From DATKAS01 sp963733765 (GTDB lineage Bacteria > Actinomycetota > Acidimicrobiia > Acidimicrobiales > DATKAS01): a DNA stretch of 64,000 nucleotides. Location of the stretch: assembly GCA_963733765.1 (NCBI GenBank), contig CAVTEI010000003.1:1116001-1180000 (forward strand), read 5' to 3'. Position numbers and translations under genes: made by a program. Positions 9,762 to 18,867 of this stretch are shown here, one piece after another. The notes beneath the pieces are model-generated. The model searched no databases, had not been told where the DNA came from, and was given only the letters and a program-made list of their open reading frames with translations. Positions within the stretch are counted from its first letter, which is position 1. Each line of letters begins with the position of its first letter.

Positions 9762-10398
9762 CGTGAGCGACACGACCGGGAACCGCCCCGTCGATCCTTT
9801 GCTCGCGGGTGTCGAGCCCGAGCCGGCCCTGACCGCGCTCAATGGGCTGCTCGTCATCTCGCCTGACACCAAGCTCGGTCGGCGCGAACGCAAGCAGCTC
9901 GTCGCGGGGGAGCAACATGCCGCGCGGGGCCGGCATCCCACTTCCCGGCCGATCGCCGTCGTCGACCCGGACCGCATCATCGATCCCGAGCTTCGCCAGC
10001 GGTTGCATCCCGACTGGGCCGAGTCGAGTGAGCTAGGGGCCCGGCGCACGGGGCGGGTGCGGCGCACGGTCTGGCCCGTCCTCGTCACCGGTCTGCTCGT
10101 CGCCGCGCTCTTCGTCTTCGTGTTCCCGACGCGCACGTATCTCGCGCAGCGCGCGGAGACACAGCGCACCCAATCCCAACTCGACGTCCTCGACGAGCAG
10201 AACGACGCCCTGTCGGCGCGGATCACCGCGCTCCAGACCGACGAGGAGATCGAGCGACTCGCGCGCGAGCAGTTCGACCTCGTCCGCCCGGGCGAGCAAG
10301 CGTTCGCGGTGCTGCCTGCTCCCGCGATCACCGACCTGCCCCCCGGGTTCCCGTTCGATCTCATTCGCAAGCTGCTCGGCCGTCCGCCGGCTGGTTGA
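9754..10398 (+). CDS. ftsB: FtsB/DivIC-family septum formation initiator
   Basis: Divisome component. About 214 residues: an N-terminal cytoplasmic part of about 110 residues with no recognised fold, one membrane helix (VWPVLVTGLLVAALFVFVF), then a coiled coil (AETQRTQSQLDVLDEQND) and the typical IERLAREQFDLVRPGE end of the DivIC domain. The start is uncertain: GTG 9754 overlaps the enolase stop and has GAGG 4 bases upstream; GTG 9763 is the alternative. Its place directly after eno matches the actinobacterial eno-ftsB-DUF501-ppx order, here interrupted downstream. Confidence 0.86.
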   Translation: MDDVSDTTGNRPVDPLLAGVEPEPALTALNGLLVISPDTKLGRRERKQLVAGEQHAARGRHPTSRPIAVVDPDRIIDPELRQRLHPDWAESSELGARRTGRVRRTVWPVLVTGLLVAALFVFVFPTRTYLAQRAETQRTQSQLDVLDEQNDALSARITALQTDEEIERLAREQFDLVRPGEQAFAVLPAPAITDLPPGFPFDLIRKLLGRPPAG

Positions 10399-10450
10399 CC
10401 CAAAGATAGGGTGACCTGATGTCCCTCAGGTCCACTGCCGCGCGCGGCGC

Positions 10451-11461
10451 GTGAGCCTCGACCCTCCGGTCGTCGCGGAAGGTCTCGAGCGTCATTTCGG
10501 TGACGTGAAGGCAGTCGACGGCGTCGATCTCGTCGTGAATCAAGGCGAGATCTTCGGCTTCCTCGGTCCCAACGGAGCCGGTAAGTCGACGACGGTCCGC
10601 ATGCTCGCCACACTGCTCACCCCGACGGCCGGGAGCGCACGTGTCGCGGGCTACGACGTGGTGCGCGACGCCGCGATGGTGCGTCGCAACATCGGCGTGG
10701 CGTTGCAGGACGCCGCCATCGATCCGATCATGACCGGCCGCGAGCTCCTCGCGCTGCAGGCCGTGCTCTTCGGCATCGCGAAGGACCGTGCCAGGGCGCG
10801 GGGCGACGAGCTGCTCGACCGCGTGGGGCTCACGGCAGCTGCGGACCGCCGGGTCGGCACCTATTCAGGCGGCATGCGCCGGCGTCTCGACCTCGCGCTC
10901 TCGCTGATCCACGGCCCGACTGTGCTCTTCCTCGACGAGCCGACGACCGGCCTCGACCCCATGAGCCGCCTCGCGCTGTGGGACGAGGTGCGGCGCCTGA
11001 ACGAGGACGGCACGACAGTGCTGCTCACGACGCAGTACCTCGAGGAAGCCGATCAGCTCGCGGGTCGCATCGCCATCATCGACCACGGCCGCATCGTGAA
11101 AGAGGGGGAGCCGAAGGCTTTGAAGGACGAGGTGGGTGCACCCACTCTCATCGTTGCTCTCGACACCGCGCACGAGCTCCTGGGCGCGCAGGCCCTCGCG
11201 CGATTTGGAGAGCCGCGAGCCGCGCCGTCCGGTTCCATCGGTGTCGGCCTCGCCGGCGGAGCGGAGGCCCTGGCCGACGTCGTGCGGGCGCTCGACGACG
11301 CCGGCGTCGCCGTGCAGCACATGGAGCTGAACGCGCCGAGCCTCGACGACGTGTTCGCCGAAGCGACCGGGCATCGGCTCGAAGGTGCCGACGAGGCCAC
11401 CAAGCAGCCCGCCGACGAGGAGACGGACATGGCGCCGCGCCGCGGACGCCGCCGCCGATGA
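10451..11461 (+). CDS. DrrA-type ABC transporter ATP-binding protein
   Basis: ATPase of an ABC-2 exporter (336 residues). Walker A GPNGAGKST (about 39-47), signature YSGGMRRRL (about 137), Walker B VLFLDEPTTGLDP (about 157), H-loop region LLTTQYLEEADQLA; then the C-terminal DrrA-like extension. GTG start. Its stop overlaps the ATG of the first permease (ATGA), so translation is coupled. The substrate is unknown; daunorubicin-type exporters pump hydrophobic drugs or lipids. It begins the block inserted between ftsB and DUF501. Confidence 0.93.
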   Translation: MSLDPPVVAEGLERHFGDVKAVDGVDLVVNQGEIFGFLGPNGAGKSTTVRMLATLLTPTAGSARVAGYDVVRDAAMVRRNIGVALQDAAIDPIMTGRELLALQAVLFGIAKDRARARGDELLDRVGLTAAADRRVGTYSGGMRRRLDLALSLIHGPTVLFLDEPTTGLDPMSRLALWDEVRRLNEDGTTVLLTTQYLEEADQLAGRIAIIDHGRIVKEGEPKALKDEVGAPTLIVALDTAHELLGAQALARFGEPRAAPSGSIGVGLAGGAEALADVVRALDDAGVAVQHMELNAPSLDDVFAEATGHRLEGADEATKQPADEETDMAPRRGRRRR

Positions 11462-12267
11462 CCGCGATCGTCGACGCCCCCTACGGGCTGCATCCTCAAC
11501 CTCTCGCGCAGGCGCGCGCCATCGCATGGCGCTCGCTGCTCACCTCCCGACGACAGATCGCGTTCGTCATCTTCCCGTCGCTGTTCCCGCTCGTCTTCGC
11601 CGCGCTCTCGGTCGCGTCGTTCGACGACGCCACCGCGCTGCCCGGGTTCCCGCCCGTCGACAGCTTCCTCGACTTCATCCTCCCGGCCACGATCACGCAG
11701 GCGGTGATGTTCGGCGGCATGTCCGTCGGGTCGGGCCTCGCCCTCGACATCCAGGACGGCTTCTTCGATCGCCTCCTCGCGTCGCCCGTGTCGCGCTTGT
11801 CGATCCTCGTCGGGCGGCTGGCGGGGGCCTCGGTGGTGGCGGTCGGACAGGCGACCGCGTTCATCGCTCTCTACTACATCCTCGGCGGTCGCATCGATGC
11901 CGGGTTCGCCGGCTTCGTCGTGCTACTCGTTTACTCCGTGTTCGTCGCGTTGGCGGTCGGGGGCCTCATGTCGGGCATCGCGATCCGGAGCGGTTCCACG
12001 GAGGTGGTGCAGGGCTCCTTCCCGCTGCTCTTCGTGATCCTGTATCCGTCGTCGGCGTTCTTCCCCGTGACGTTGCAGACGGGCTGGTTCCAGACCGTCG
12101 CCGAGTACAACCCGATCACCTGGATGATCGACGGGGCGCGTGACCTCGTGATCGTCGGTTGGTCGTGGTCGGCGACCGCGCAGTGTCTCGGCGTATCGGG
12201 CGCACTCACGATCGCCGGGTTCCTCTACGCCCATCGATCGCTGCGCAAGCGGCTGGCAGCGCGATGA
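11458..12267 (+). CDS. ABC-2 type transporter permease (first of pair)
   Basis: Integral membrane partner of the preceding ATPase, 269 residues with about six membrane segments. ABC-2 signature region DIQDGFFDRLLASPVSRLS and the C-terminal YNPITWMIDGARDL typical of DrrB-like permeases. ATG at 11458 overlaps the ATPase stop; the frame is open upstream but would run through the ATPase gene. It shares family motifs with the next gene, so the transporter is probably a heterodimer of paralogous permeases. Confidence 0.92.
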   Translation: MTAIVDAPYGLHPQPLAQARAIAWRSLLTSRRQIAFVIFPSLFPLVFAALSVASFDDATALPGFPPVDSFLDFILPATITQAVMFGGMSVGSGLALDIQDGFFDRLLASPVSRLSILVGRLAGASVVAVGQATAFIALYYILGGRIDAGFAGFVVLLVYSVFVALAVGGLMSGIAIRSGSTEVVQGSFPLLFVILYPSSAFFPVTLQTGWFQTVAEYNPITWMIDGARDLVIVGWSWSATAQCLGVSGALTIAGFLYAHRSLRKRLAAR

Positions 12268-13067
12268 GCGCGTCCGTCCTGCCCGCCGAGCACGCGACCA
12301 CTGGCGACTTCGCGGCCGTCGCCTCCCACCTGGCGCGGCGCAGCATCCTGATGGTCACTCGGGTGCCGTCGGCGTTCCTGCCATCGCTGGTAATGCCGGT
12401 CTTCTTCATCGTGGCCTTCACCGGTGTGTACGCCTCGATCGTGCTCGTGCCCGGCTTCCCGACGGACAACATCGACTCGTGGTTCGTGCCCTTGGCGGCC
12501 GTGCAGGGCGCGGTGTTCAGCGGGGTGACCGTGGGTGGCGGCGTCGTCCGCGACATCGAGACCCGCTTCTACGACCGCCTGCTGCTCGCGCCGGTCAGCC
12601 GGGGCGCGCTCGTCGCCGGCCCGCTCCTCGGCGCGATCGGTCGTGCTCAGCCGACCGTCACCGTCACGCTGATCATCGGCGTGCTGCTCGGCGCTCGCAT
12701 CCCCGGCGGCCTCCCCGGCCTCGTCGTCTTCTACCTGATCTGCACGGGTGTGGCGCTGCTCGCCGGCGCCTGGGCGCTGGGGCTCTCGTACCGGTTCCAG
12801 AACCAGCAGGCCGCCGCTCCGGGCCAGTTCGGGTTCCAGATCCTGGTGTTCCTGTCCGCGTCGCAGGTGCCGCTGGCGATGATGACCGGATGGCTCCACA
12901 CGGTCGCGAAGTACAACCCGTTCACCTACATCCTCGAAGCCGCGCGCGCGGGGTTCGTCGGCGCGGTCACGTGGTCGGCGGTGTGGGCGGGGTTCTTGTG
13001 GGTCGTCATCCTGTGTGTGCTCACGATCTGGTTCGCCCGCCGCCAGATGCGAAGATTGATCCCCTAG
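12264..13067 (+). CDS. ABC-2 type transporter permease (second of pair)
   Basis: Paralogue of the upstream permease (DIETRFYDRLLLAPVSRG and KYNPFTYILEAAR match its signature positions). 267 residues, about six membrane helices. The ATG overlaps the previous stop by four bases, so the three genes form a translationally coupled exporter operon. The final TAG lies inside a perfect 9-bp hairpin (13063-13083). Confidence 0.92.
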   Translation: MSASVLPAEHATTGDFAAVASHLARRSILMVTRVPSAFLPSLVMPVFFIVAFTGVYASIVLVPGFPTDNIDSWFVPLAAVQGAVFSGVTVGGGVVRDIETRFYDRLLLAPVSRGALVAGPLLGAIGRAQPTVTVTLIIGVLLGARIPGGLPGLVVFYLICTGVALLAGAWALGLSYRFQNQQAAAPGQFGFQILVFLSASQVPLAMMTGWLHTVAKYNPFTYILEAARAGFVGAVTWSAVWAGFLWVVILCVLTIWFARRQMRRLIP

Positions 13068-13083
13068 TCAAGAGTTGACTAGG
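13063..13083. terminator. perfect 9-bp hairpin overlapping the stop codon
   Basis: CCTAGTCAA, a GAG loop, then TTGACTAGG: a perfect inverted repeat whose left arm includes the TAG stop of the second permease. There is no T-run after it, so it could be a factor-dependent terminator, an mRNA-stability hairpin, or an operator for the cox-like operon that starts 70 bases downstream. Confidence 0.45.
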
Positions 13084-13152
13084 CGCGCCGCGAGCGCGTC
13101 GCGCGCGAGCGGTGCATGATGGCCGCCCACACCAGCGAACGAACATTGGGGG

Positions 13153-13629
13153 GTGGTCCCTTTGCGGATCTCACTGACGGTCAATGGCGCGTCCCAGGCG
13201 CACGATGTCGAGCCTCGGCTGCTGCTCGTGCACTACCTGCGCGATGTCGTCGGCTTGACCGGCACCAATGTGGGGTGCGACACGTCGTCGTGCGGTGCCT
13301 GCACGATCCACGTGAACGGCGAGTCCGTGAAGTCGTGCACGATGCTCGCCGTCCAGGCCGAGGGCACCGACATCCTGACGATCGAGGGGCTCGCCAACGG
13401 CAGCGAGATGCATCCGATGCAGAACGCGTTCCGTGAGAACCACGGCCTGCAATGCGGCTTCTGCACGCCCGGGATGGTGATGGCCGCGGTCGGCCTGCTG
13501 AACGAGAACCCGAAGCCCACCGAGGCTGAGGTGCGGCACGGGCTCGAGGGCAACCTCTGCCGGTGCACCGGCTACCACAACATCGTGAAAGCTGTGCTCG
13601 CGGCCTCCGGCCAGGCAGTCGACGCATGA
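13153..13629 (+). CDS. coxS: CO dehydrogenase/xanthine dehydrogenase family 2Fe-2S small subunit
   Basis: Electron-transfer subunit of a molybdenum hydroxylase, 158 residues. A plant-ferredoxin-type cluster uses C42, C47, C50 and C62 (GCDTSSCGACTIHVNG); the second, helical cluster uses C101, C104, C136 and C138 (CGFCTPGM, CRCTGY). The start is GTG 13153, preceded by a G-rich ribosome site. The stop overlaps the next gene's ATG. Order S-L-M is that of form II (coxL-like) clusters, not the M-S-L of proven CO oxidisers, so CO as substrate is not shown. Confidence 0.93.
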   Translation: MVPLRISLTVNGASQAHDVEPRLLLVHYLRDVVGLTGTNVGCDTSSCGACTIHVNGESVKSCTMLAVQAEGTDILTIEGLANGSEMHPMQNAFRENHGLQCGFCTPGMVMAAVGLLNENPKPTEAEVRHGLEGNLCRCTGYHNIVKAVLAASGQAVDA

Positions 13630-16012
13630 CCGCGGTGGACACCGCGCCGGCCGCCGTGATCGGCACCCGGCTGCTCCGCAAGGAGGATCCGGCGCTGCTC
13701 ACCGGCGAGGCGAAGTTCACCGATGACCTCGCCATCCCTGGGGCGCTGTCGGTCGCCCTCGCGCGCAGTCCCTACGCTCATGCCCGCATCACCCGGGTCG
13801 ACACGTCGGCGGCGGCTGGCATGCCGGGTGTCGTCGCGGTGTACAGCGGCGCCGAGCTGCGCGACCTGTGGGCCGGCCCGATGCCCTGTGCATGGGCGGT
13901 CACGCCGGACATGAAGTCTCCCGAGCACTTCCCGTCGCGATCGACAAGGCCTGCTACGTCGGTGACGCGGTCGCAGTGGTCGTCGCCCAGTCCAACACCG
14001 AGGCGCGCGATGCGCTCGATGCGATCGTCGTCGACTACGAGGCGCTGCCCGCGGTGATCGACCTCGAGGATGCGCTCAGCGACCGAGTCGTGATCCACGA
14101 GGGGCTCGGCACGAACAAGAGCTATACGTGGGAGCTCCACCCGCAGGGCCAGGACGCGGTCGAGGCTGCTTTCGCGTCCGCGGCGCACACGGTCAGCGAG
14201 CGCTACATCCAGCAGCGGCTCATCCCAATGGCAATGGAGCCGCGTGCGGTGGCCGCCGTGCCGCAGCCATTCGGCGGCGACATCACGTTGTATTCGGCCA
14301 CGCAGATCCCGCACATCCTCAAGATCATGGTGGCGCTCACGCTCGGCATCCCCGAGCATCAGATGCGCGTCGTCGCTCCCGCGGTCGGTGGCGGGTTCGG
14401 GTCGAAGCTGAACGTCTACGCGGAAGAGCTGATCTGTGTCGCGCTCGCCCGCAAGCACCGCGTGCCCGTTCGGTGGGTCGAGGAACGTACCGAGGGCGCG
14501 CAGGCCACGATCCAGGGGCGGGGCCAGATCCAGAAGATCGACCTCGCGGCCGACGCCGACGGCAAGGTGACCGCGGTGCGGGTCGATCTCATCGCCGACA
14601 TGGGTGCGTATCTGCAGCTCGTCACGCCCGGCATCCCCCTGCTCGGGGCCTTCCTGTACGCCGGCGTGTACGACGTCCCGAACTACTCGTTCAGCTGCAC
14701 GTCGGTGTTCACGACGATGACGCCCACTGACGCATACCGAGGCGCCGGCCGGCCCGAGGCGACGTACGCGATCGAACGGGCGATGGACTCGCTCGCGGCG
14801 AAGGTCGGCGTCGATGCGGTCGAGATCCGCCGCCGCAACATGATCAAGGCCTCACAGTTCCCGTACACCGCGATGACCGGTCTGACCTACGACAGCGGCA
14901 ACCACGAGGGGGCGCTCGACAAGGCGCTCGAGCTCTGCCAGTACGAGGGCCGTCGGGCCGAACAGGCTCGCCGTCGAGGCGATGGTTCCACGAAGCACCT
15001 CGGCGTGGGCATCTCGTCGTACTTCGAGATGTGCGGGCTCGCCCCGAGCCGCGTGCTCGCCTCGCTGAACTACTCAGCCGGCGGTTGGGAAGCCGCGACG
15101 GTCCGTGTGCTCCCGACGAACAAGGTGCAAGTGGTGAGCGGCTCCTCTCCGCACGGCCAGGGTCACGAGACGTGTTGGTCGATGATCGTCGCCGACAAGC
15201 TCGGGGTCGACCCTGACGACGTCGACGTGCTGCACTCCGACACCGCGATCAGCCCACTCGGTCTCGACACCTACGGGTCGCGCTCTCTCGCCGTCGGCGG
15301 CGTTGCCATCGCCAAGGCGGCCGACAAGGTCATCGACAAGGCGAGGCTCATCGCTGCGCATCAGCTGGAGTGCGCGGAGGACGATCTCGAGTTCGCCGGA
15401 GGCACGTTCACGGTGAAAGGGTCGCCCGACAAGGCGATGCCGCTCGCCGGGGTCGCGTTCGAGGCGTTCACCGCGCACAACCTGCCCGACGGCCTCGAGC
15501 CGAACCTCGAAGCGACCGTCGTTTACGACCCGCCCAACTTCTCGTGGCCGTTCGGCACGCACATCTGCGTGGTCGAGGTCGACGAGGAGACCGGCAAGGT
15601 CGATGTGCTCCAGTACGTGGCCGTCGACGACTGCGGCGTGCAGATCAACCCGTTGATCGTCGACGGACAGGTGCACGGCGGTGTCGTGCAGGGCCTCGCG
15701 CAGGCGCTGTTCGAGGAGGCGGTCTACGACGAGGACGGCAACCCCCGCTCCTCGACGCTCGCTGACTACCTCATGCCGGCGGCGTCGGATGTGCCGTCGC
15801 TGACGCTGGGGCACACCGTGACTCCGAGCCCGACCAACCAGCTCGGGGTCAAAGGCATCGGCGAGGCGGGCACGATCGGTGCCGCGCCCGCTGTCATCAA
15901 CGCGATCGTCGACGCGCTCTCCCATCTGGGCGTGACCGACGTCGAGATGCCCGCATCGCCGATGCGGGTTTGGTCCACCATCCAAGCCGCCAAGTCCGGA
16001 GGTGCGAAGTGA
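13626..16012 (+). CDS. coxL: form II CoxL-like molybdopterin large subunit (apparent frameshift)
   Basis: Catalytic Mo-cofactor subunit. The active-site loop reads AYRGAGR, the form II signature; form I CO dehydrogenase has AYxCSFR. Other motifs: VGGGFGSK, QGHETCW, and GIGEAGTIGA with the catalytic Glu. The reading frame breaks once: codons run to 13931 (SPEHF), then the downstream frame resumes at 13934 (VAIDKACYVGDAVAVV). One base is missing from the C run 13931-13933, where a Pro codon is expected. Both halves are intact, so a sequencing error is likelier than decay. Corrected length about 795 residues. ATG overlaps the coxS stop; the stop overlaps coxM. Confidence 0.88.
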
Positions 16013-16833
16013 TTCCCGCTGCGTTCGAGTACTCGCGGGCCGGGTCGGCCGACGAGGCCGTGTCGTTGCTGTCGCAACACGGCGACGACGCCAAGATCCT
16101 CGCCGGCGGCCACTCGCTGCTGCCGCTGATGAAGCTGCGGCTCGCATCGCCCGCGATGCTGATCGATGTCGGCCCCGTGAAGGACCTTTCCTACATCAAG
16201 GATGGCGGCGATCACATCGCGATCGGCGCGCTGACTCGCCACCGCGAGGTCGAGACCTCGGATCTGCTCAAGCAGCAGGTGCCACTCCTCGCTCATGCGG
16301 CGAGCCAGGTCGGCGACCCGCAGGTGCGCCATCGGGGCACGCTCGGCGGTTCGCTCGCGCACTCCGATCCCGCTTCAGACCTTCCCGCGGTGGTGCTCGC
16401 CTTGGGCGGCACGCTCGTGGCTCGGTCGAGCAGGGGCGAGCGCACGATTGCAGCCGGCGACTTCTTCACCGGCTTCCTCGAGTCTGCGCTCGCCCCCGAC
16501 GAGCTGCTCACTGAGATTCGCGTCCCGAAATTTCCCGGGGCGGGGTGGTCGTTCCAGAAGTTCAATCGTCGCGCACAGGATTGGGCGATCGTCGGCGTGG
16601 CCGCGGTCCGCAATGGCAACACCGGCATCGCGCTCGTCAACATGGGCTCGACACCGGTGCGCGCCAGCGCGGTCGAGCAGGCCCTCGCCGGGGGAGCGTC
16701 CGCCGCCGACGCCGCGCAGCGTGCCGCCGACGGCACGTCGCCCTCTGCGGACCTCAACGCCAGCGTCGAGTACCGCCAGCACCTCGCACGCGTGCTCGTG
16801 CGCCGCGCTCTCGAAGAGGCCGGCGCCGCCTAG
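16009..16833 (+). CDS. coxM: CO dehydrogenase/xanthine dehydrogenase family FAD-binding medium subunit
   Basis: Flavoprotein subunit that passes electrons from the 2Fe-2S clusters to the acceptor. 274 residues from GTG 16009, which overlaps the coxL stop. FAD-binding motifs AGGHSLLPLMKLRL (about 32-45) and TLGGSLAHSDPASDLP (about 108-124), then the CODH FAD C-terminal domain. It ends the S-L-M run and is convergent, 3 bases away, with the Dabb gene. Confidence 0.94.
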   Translation: MIPAAFEYSRAGSADEAVSLLSQHGDDAKILAGGHSLLPLMKLRLASPAMLIDVGPVKDLSYIKDGGDHIAIGALTRHREVETSDLLKQQVPLLAHAASQVGDPQVRHRGTLGGSLAHSDPASDLPAVVLALGGTLVARSSRGERTIAAGDFFTGFLESALAPDELLTEIRVPKFPGAGWSFQKFNRRAQDWAIVGVAAVRNGNTGIALVNMGSTPVRASAVEQALAGGASAADAAQRAADGTSPSADLNASVEYRQHLARVLVRRALEEAGAA

Positions 16834-16836
16834 GGG

Positions 16837-17130
16837 TCACACCTCGAACTGGGCCCAGGCGCGCTCGGCGATCAGGGGGCGGATGAGATCGGCGCGCAGC
16901 TTGTTGTGCAGCGGGTGCTCGTCGTACTCGCGCCAGCCCTCGAGGTCGTCGAAGTCGGCGACTATCGCGTAGTGGAAACGGTCGGAGCCGAGCTTGAGGT
17001 CGCGCCCGTGGCTGTACGCCCGGATCGCGGTGATCTCCGACGACATCTGCGAGAGCCCGGCCGCGACTTCCCCGATCTGGGCATCGGTCGTGCCCTCGAT
17101 CCACCGGAACAACACCACGTGTCTCACCAT
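16837..17130 (-). CDS. Dabb (stress-responsive A/B barrel) family protein
   Basis: 97 residues, a single ferredoxin-like alpha/beta barrel (begins MVRHVVLFRW; contains FHYAIVADFDDLEGWREY and HPLHNKL). Family members are small dimeric proteins, some of them cyclases or degradative enzymes; no specific role can be assigned. It lies with an SDR gene on the minus strand inside the otherwise plus-strand cox-like cluster. Confidence 0.85.
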   Translation of the reverse strand: MVRHVVLFRWIEGTTDAQIGEVAAGLSQMSSEITAIRAYSHGRDLKLGSDRFHYAIVADFDDLEGWREYDEHPLHNKLRADLIRPLIAERAWAQFEV

Positions 17131-17147
17131 GGCACGAACCCTAGAAG

Positions 17148-17891
17148 TCAGAGCAGCGCGGCGTACGAGCCGCCGTCGACCTGCAGCGCGACGCCGGTCA
17201 TGAACTTCGCCTGTTCGGAGCAGAGGAACGTCACGATCTCCCCGAAGTCGCCGGGGTCTCCCACCGTGCCGCTCGGGATGCCCCGCGCCACGTCGGTCGT
17301 GTCGCCATAGAGCGCGATGAGCCGATCCGTGGCATGCAAGCCGGGCAGCAGCGAGTTCACCGTGATGCCGTCCTTGGCCACCTCACGCGCGAGCGTCCGC
17401 AGGAAGCCGGTCGCCCCGGTTCGCGCCGTGTTCGAAAGGATGAGGTCCGCAATGGGCTGCCGTACCGCGATCGACGTGATCGCGACGACCCGGCCCCACC
17501 CCTGCTCCCGCATCGACGGCACCGCGGCGTAACACATCGCCACGACCGACAGCAGGTTCAGCTCGAGCGCATCGGGGTAGGCGTCGAGCGGCGTCTTCGA
17601 GAAGTTCCCGGGCGGAGGGCCGCCAGCATTCGTGACGAGGATGTCGACGCCGCCGAGCGCCTCCTGCGCGGCCGCGACGAACGCCGTAGCGCCCTCACGA
17701 CGGGACACGTCCACGACGAGCGGGATCGCGTTCGGCCCGAGCCGCGTGGCGGCGTCGTCGATGCGGCCTTTGTCGCGACCACACATCGCGACGAGCGCGC
17801 CTTCGGCCACGAGCGCGGCGGCGGTGGCGTAGCCGAGCCCCGCGGATGACGCCGCGACCGCTGCTCGCCTGCCCGTCAGTCCGAGGTCCAT
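17148..17891 (-). CDS. short-chain dehydrogenase/reductase with atypical active site
   Basis: 247 residues. A Rossmann fold with ASSAGLG at the nucleotide loop, NAG (about 88-90) and S140 of the catalytic site. The usual Tyr-x3-Lys is not there: the aligned stretch reads S153-N-T-A-R157, so Tyr is Ser and Lys is Arg. A subgroup of SDRs with this pattern exists, and its chemistry is unclear. The start is set at the ATG of MDLGLTGRRA (17891), since the upstream open frame overlaps the divergent MoxR gene. Confidence 0.88.
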   Translation of the reverse strand: MDLGLTGRRAAVAASSAGLGYATAAALVAEGALVAMCGRDKGRIDDAATRLGPNAIPLVVDVSRREGATAFVAAAQEALGGVDILVTNAGGPPPGNFSKTPLDAYPDALELNLLSVVAMCYAAVPSMREQGWGRVVAITSIAVRQPIADLILSNTARTGATGFLRTLAREVAKDGITVNSLLPGLHATDRLIALYGDTTDVARGIPSGTVGDPGDFGEIVTFLCSEQAKFMTGVALQVDGGSYAALL

Positions 17892-17942
17892 CGACCACCT
17901 CCGTTGCAGGGAAAAGGTGGCCGACAACCTACGCTGCAACCG

Positions 17943-18857
17943 ATGGCTTCCCCGCCTGAGTCCGTCGACGAGGTGCTGACCGCGCTCGCCGAGCACGACT
18001 ATTTGGCCGACGAAGGCCTCGCCACCGCGATCTACCTCGCGAAGACGCTGCACCGGCCGCTGCTGCTGGAAGGCGAGGCGGGCGTCGGCAAGACCGAGGT
18101 CGCCAAGGTGCTGTCCCGGTGGACGGGCGGCGAGCTGGTACGGCTGCAGTGCTACGAGGGCCTCGACGTCGCCCAGGCCGTCTACGAGTGGGACTACTCG
18201 CGTCAGCTGTTGCACTTGCGGGCCGCGGAGGCCGCCGGCAAGGTCGGCCCCGACGCGACGACCGAGGCGCTAGAGGATGAGCTCTACAGCGAGCGATTTC
18301 TGGTACGCCGGCCGCTCCTGCGCGCGATCGCGCACGGTGAAGGCCCCCCACCGGTGCTGCTCATCGACGAGGTCGACCGCGCCGACGACGAGTTCGAGGC
18401 ATTCCTGCTCGAGGTGCTCTCCGACTATGCGATCACGATCCCCGAGCTCGGCACGTTCCGCGCCGCGGTGCCTCCGCTGGTCGTCATCACCTCGAACCGC
18501 ACCCGCGACGTGCACGACGCGCTGAAACGCCGTTGCCTCTACTACTGGGTGGATCATCCCGACTTCGAGCGGGAGGTCGCGATCGTGCGGCTGCGCGCCC
18601 CCGACGTTCCGGATTCGCTCGCCCGTCAAGTCGCTGCCGCGGTGGAGACGATGCGCGGGCTCGGCCTCTACAAGCCGCCCGGGGTCGCCGAGTCGATCGA
18701 CTGGGCGTTGGCGCTCGCCGCGCTCGGCCGCGCCACGCTCGACGAGCAGGCGGTGAAGGCAACGCTCGGCACGGTGCTGAAGTACCGCGAGGACGCGGAG
18801 CGTGTGCACGCGCACGGCATCGGGGATCTCGTGCGGGCTGCCGCCGCTCGGGCATAG
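17943..18857 (+). CDS. MoxR-family AAA ATPase (CoxD-like)
   Basis: Chaperone-type AAA+ ATPase that, with the VWA protein encoded next, matures the Mo-Cu or Mo active site in cox clusters. 304 residues. Walker A EGEAGVGKTE, Walker B VLLIDEVDRAD, sensor region VVITSNRTRDVHDALKRRC. ATG at 17943. Only 10 bases separate it from coxE. It is divergent from the SDR gene by 51 bases, which must hold both promoters. Confidence 0.9.
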   Translation: MASPPESVDEVLTALAEHDYLADEGLATAIYLAKTLHRPLLLEGEAGVGKTEVAKVLSRWTGGELVRLQCYEGLDVAQAVYEWDYSRQLLHLRAAEAAGKVGPDATTEALEDELYSERFLVRRPLLRAIAHGEGPPPVLLIDEVDRADDEFEAFLLEVLSDYAITIPELGTFRAAVPPLVVITSNRTRDVHDALKRRCLYYWVDHPDFEREVAIVRLRAPDVPDSLARQVAAAVETMRGLGLYKPPGVAESIDWALALAALGRATLDEQAVKATLGTVLKYREDAERVHAHGIGDLVRAAAARA

Positions 18858-18867
18858 CCGAGCCTCG

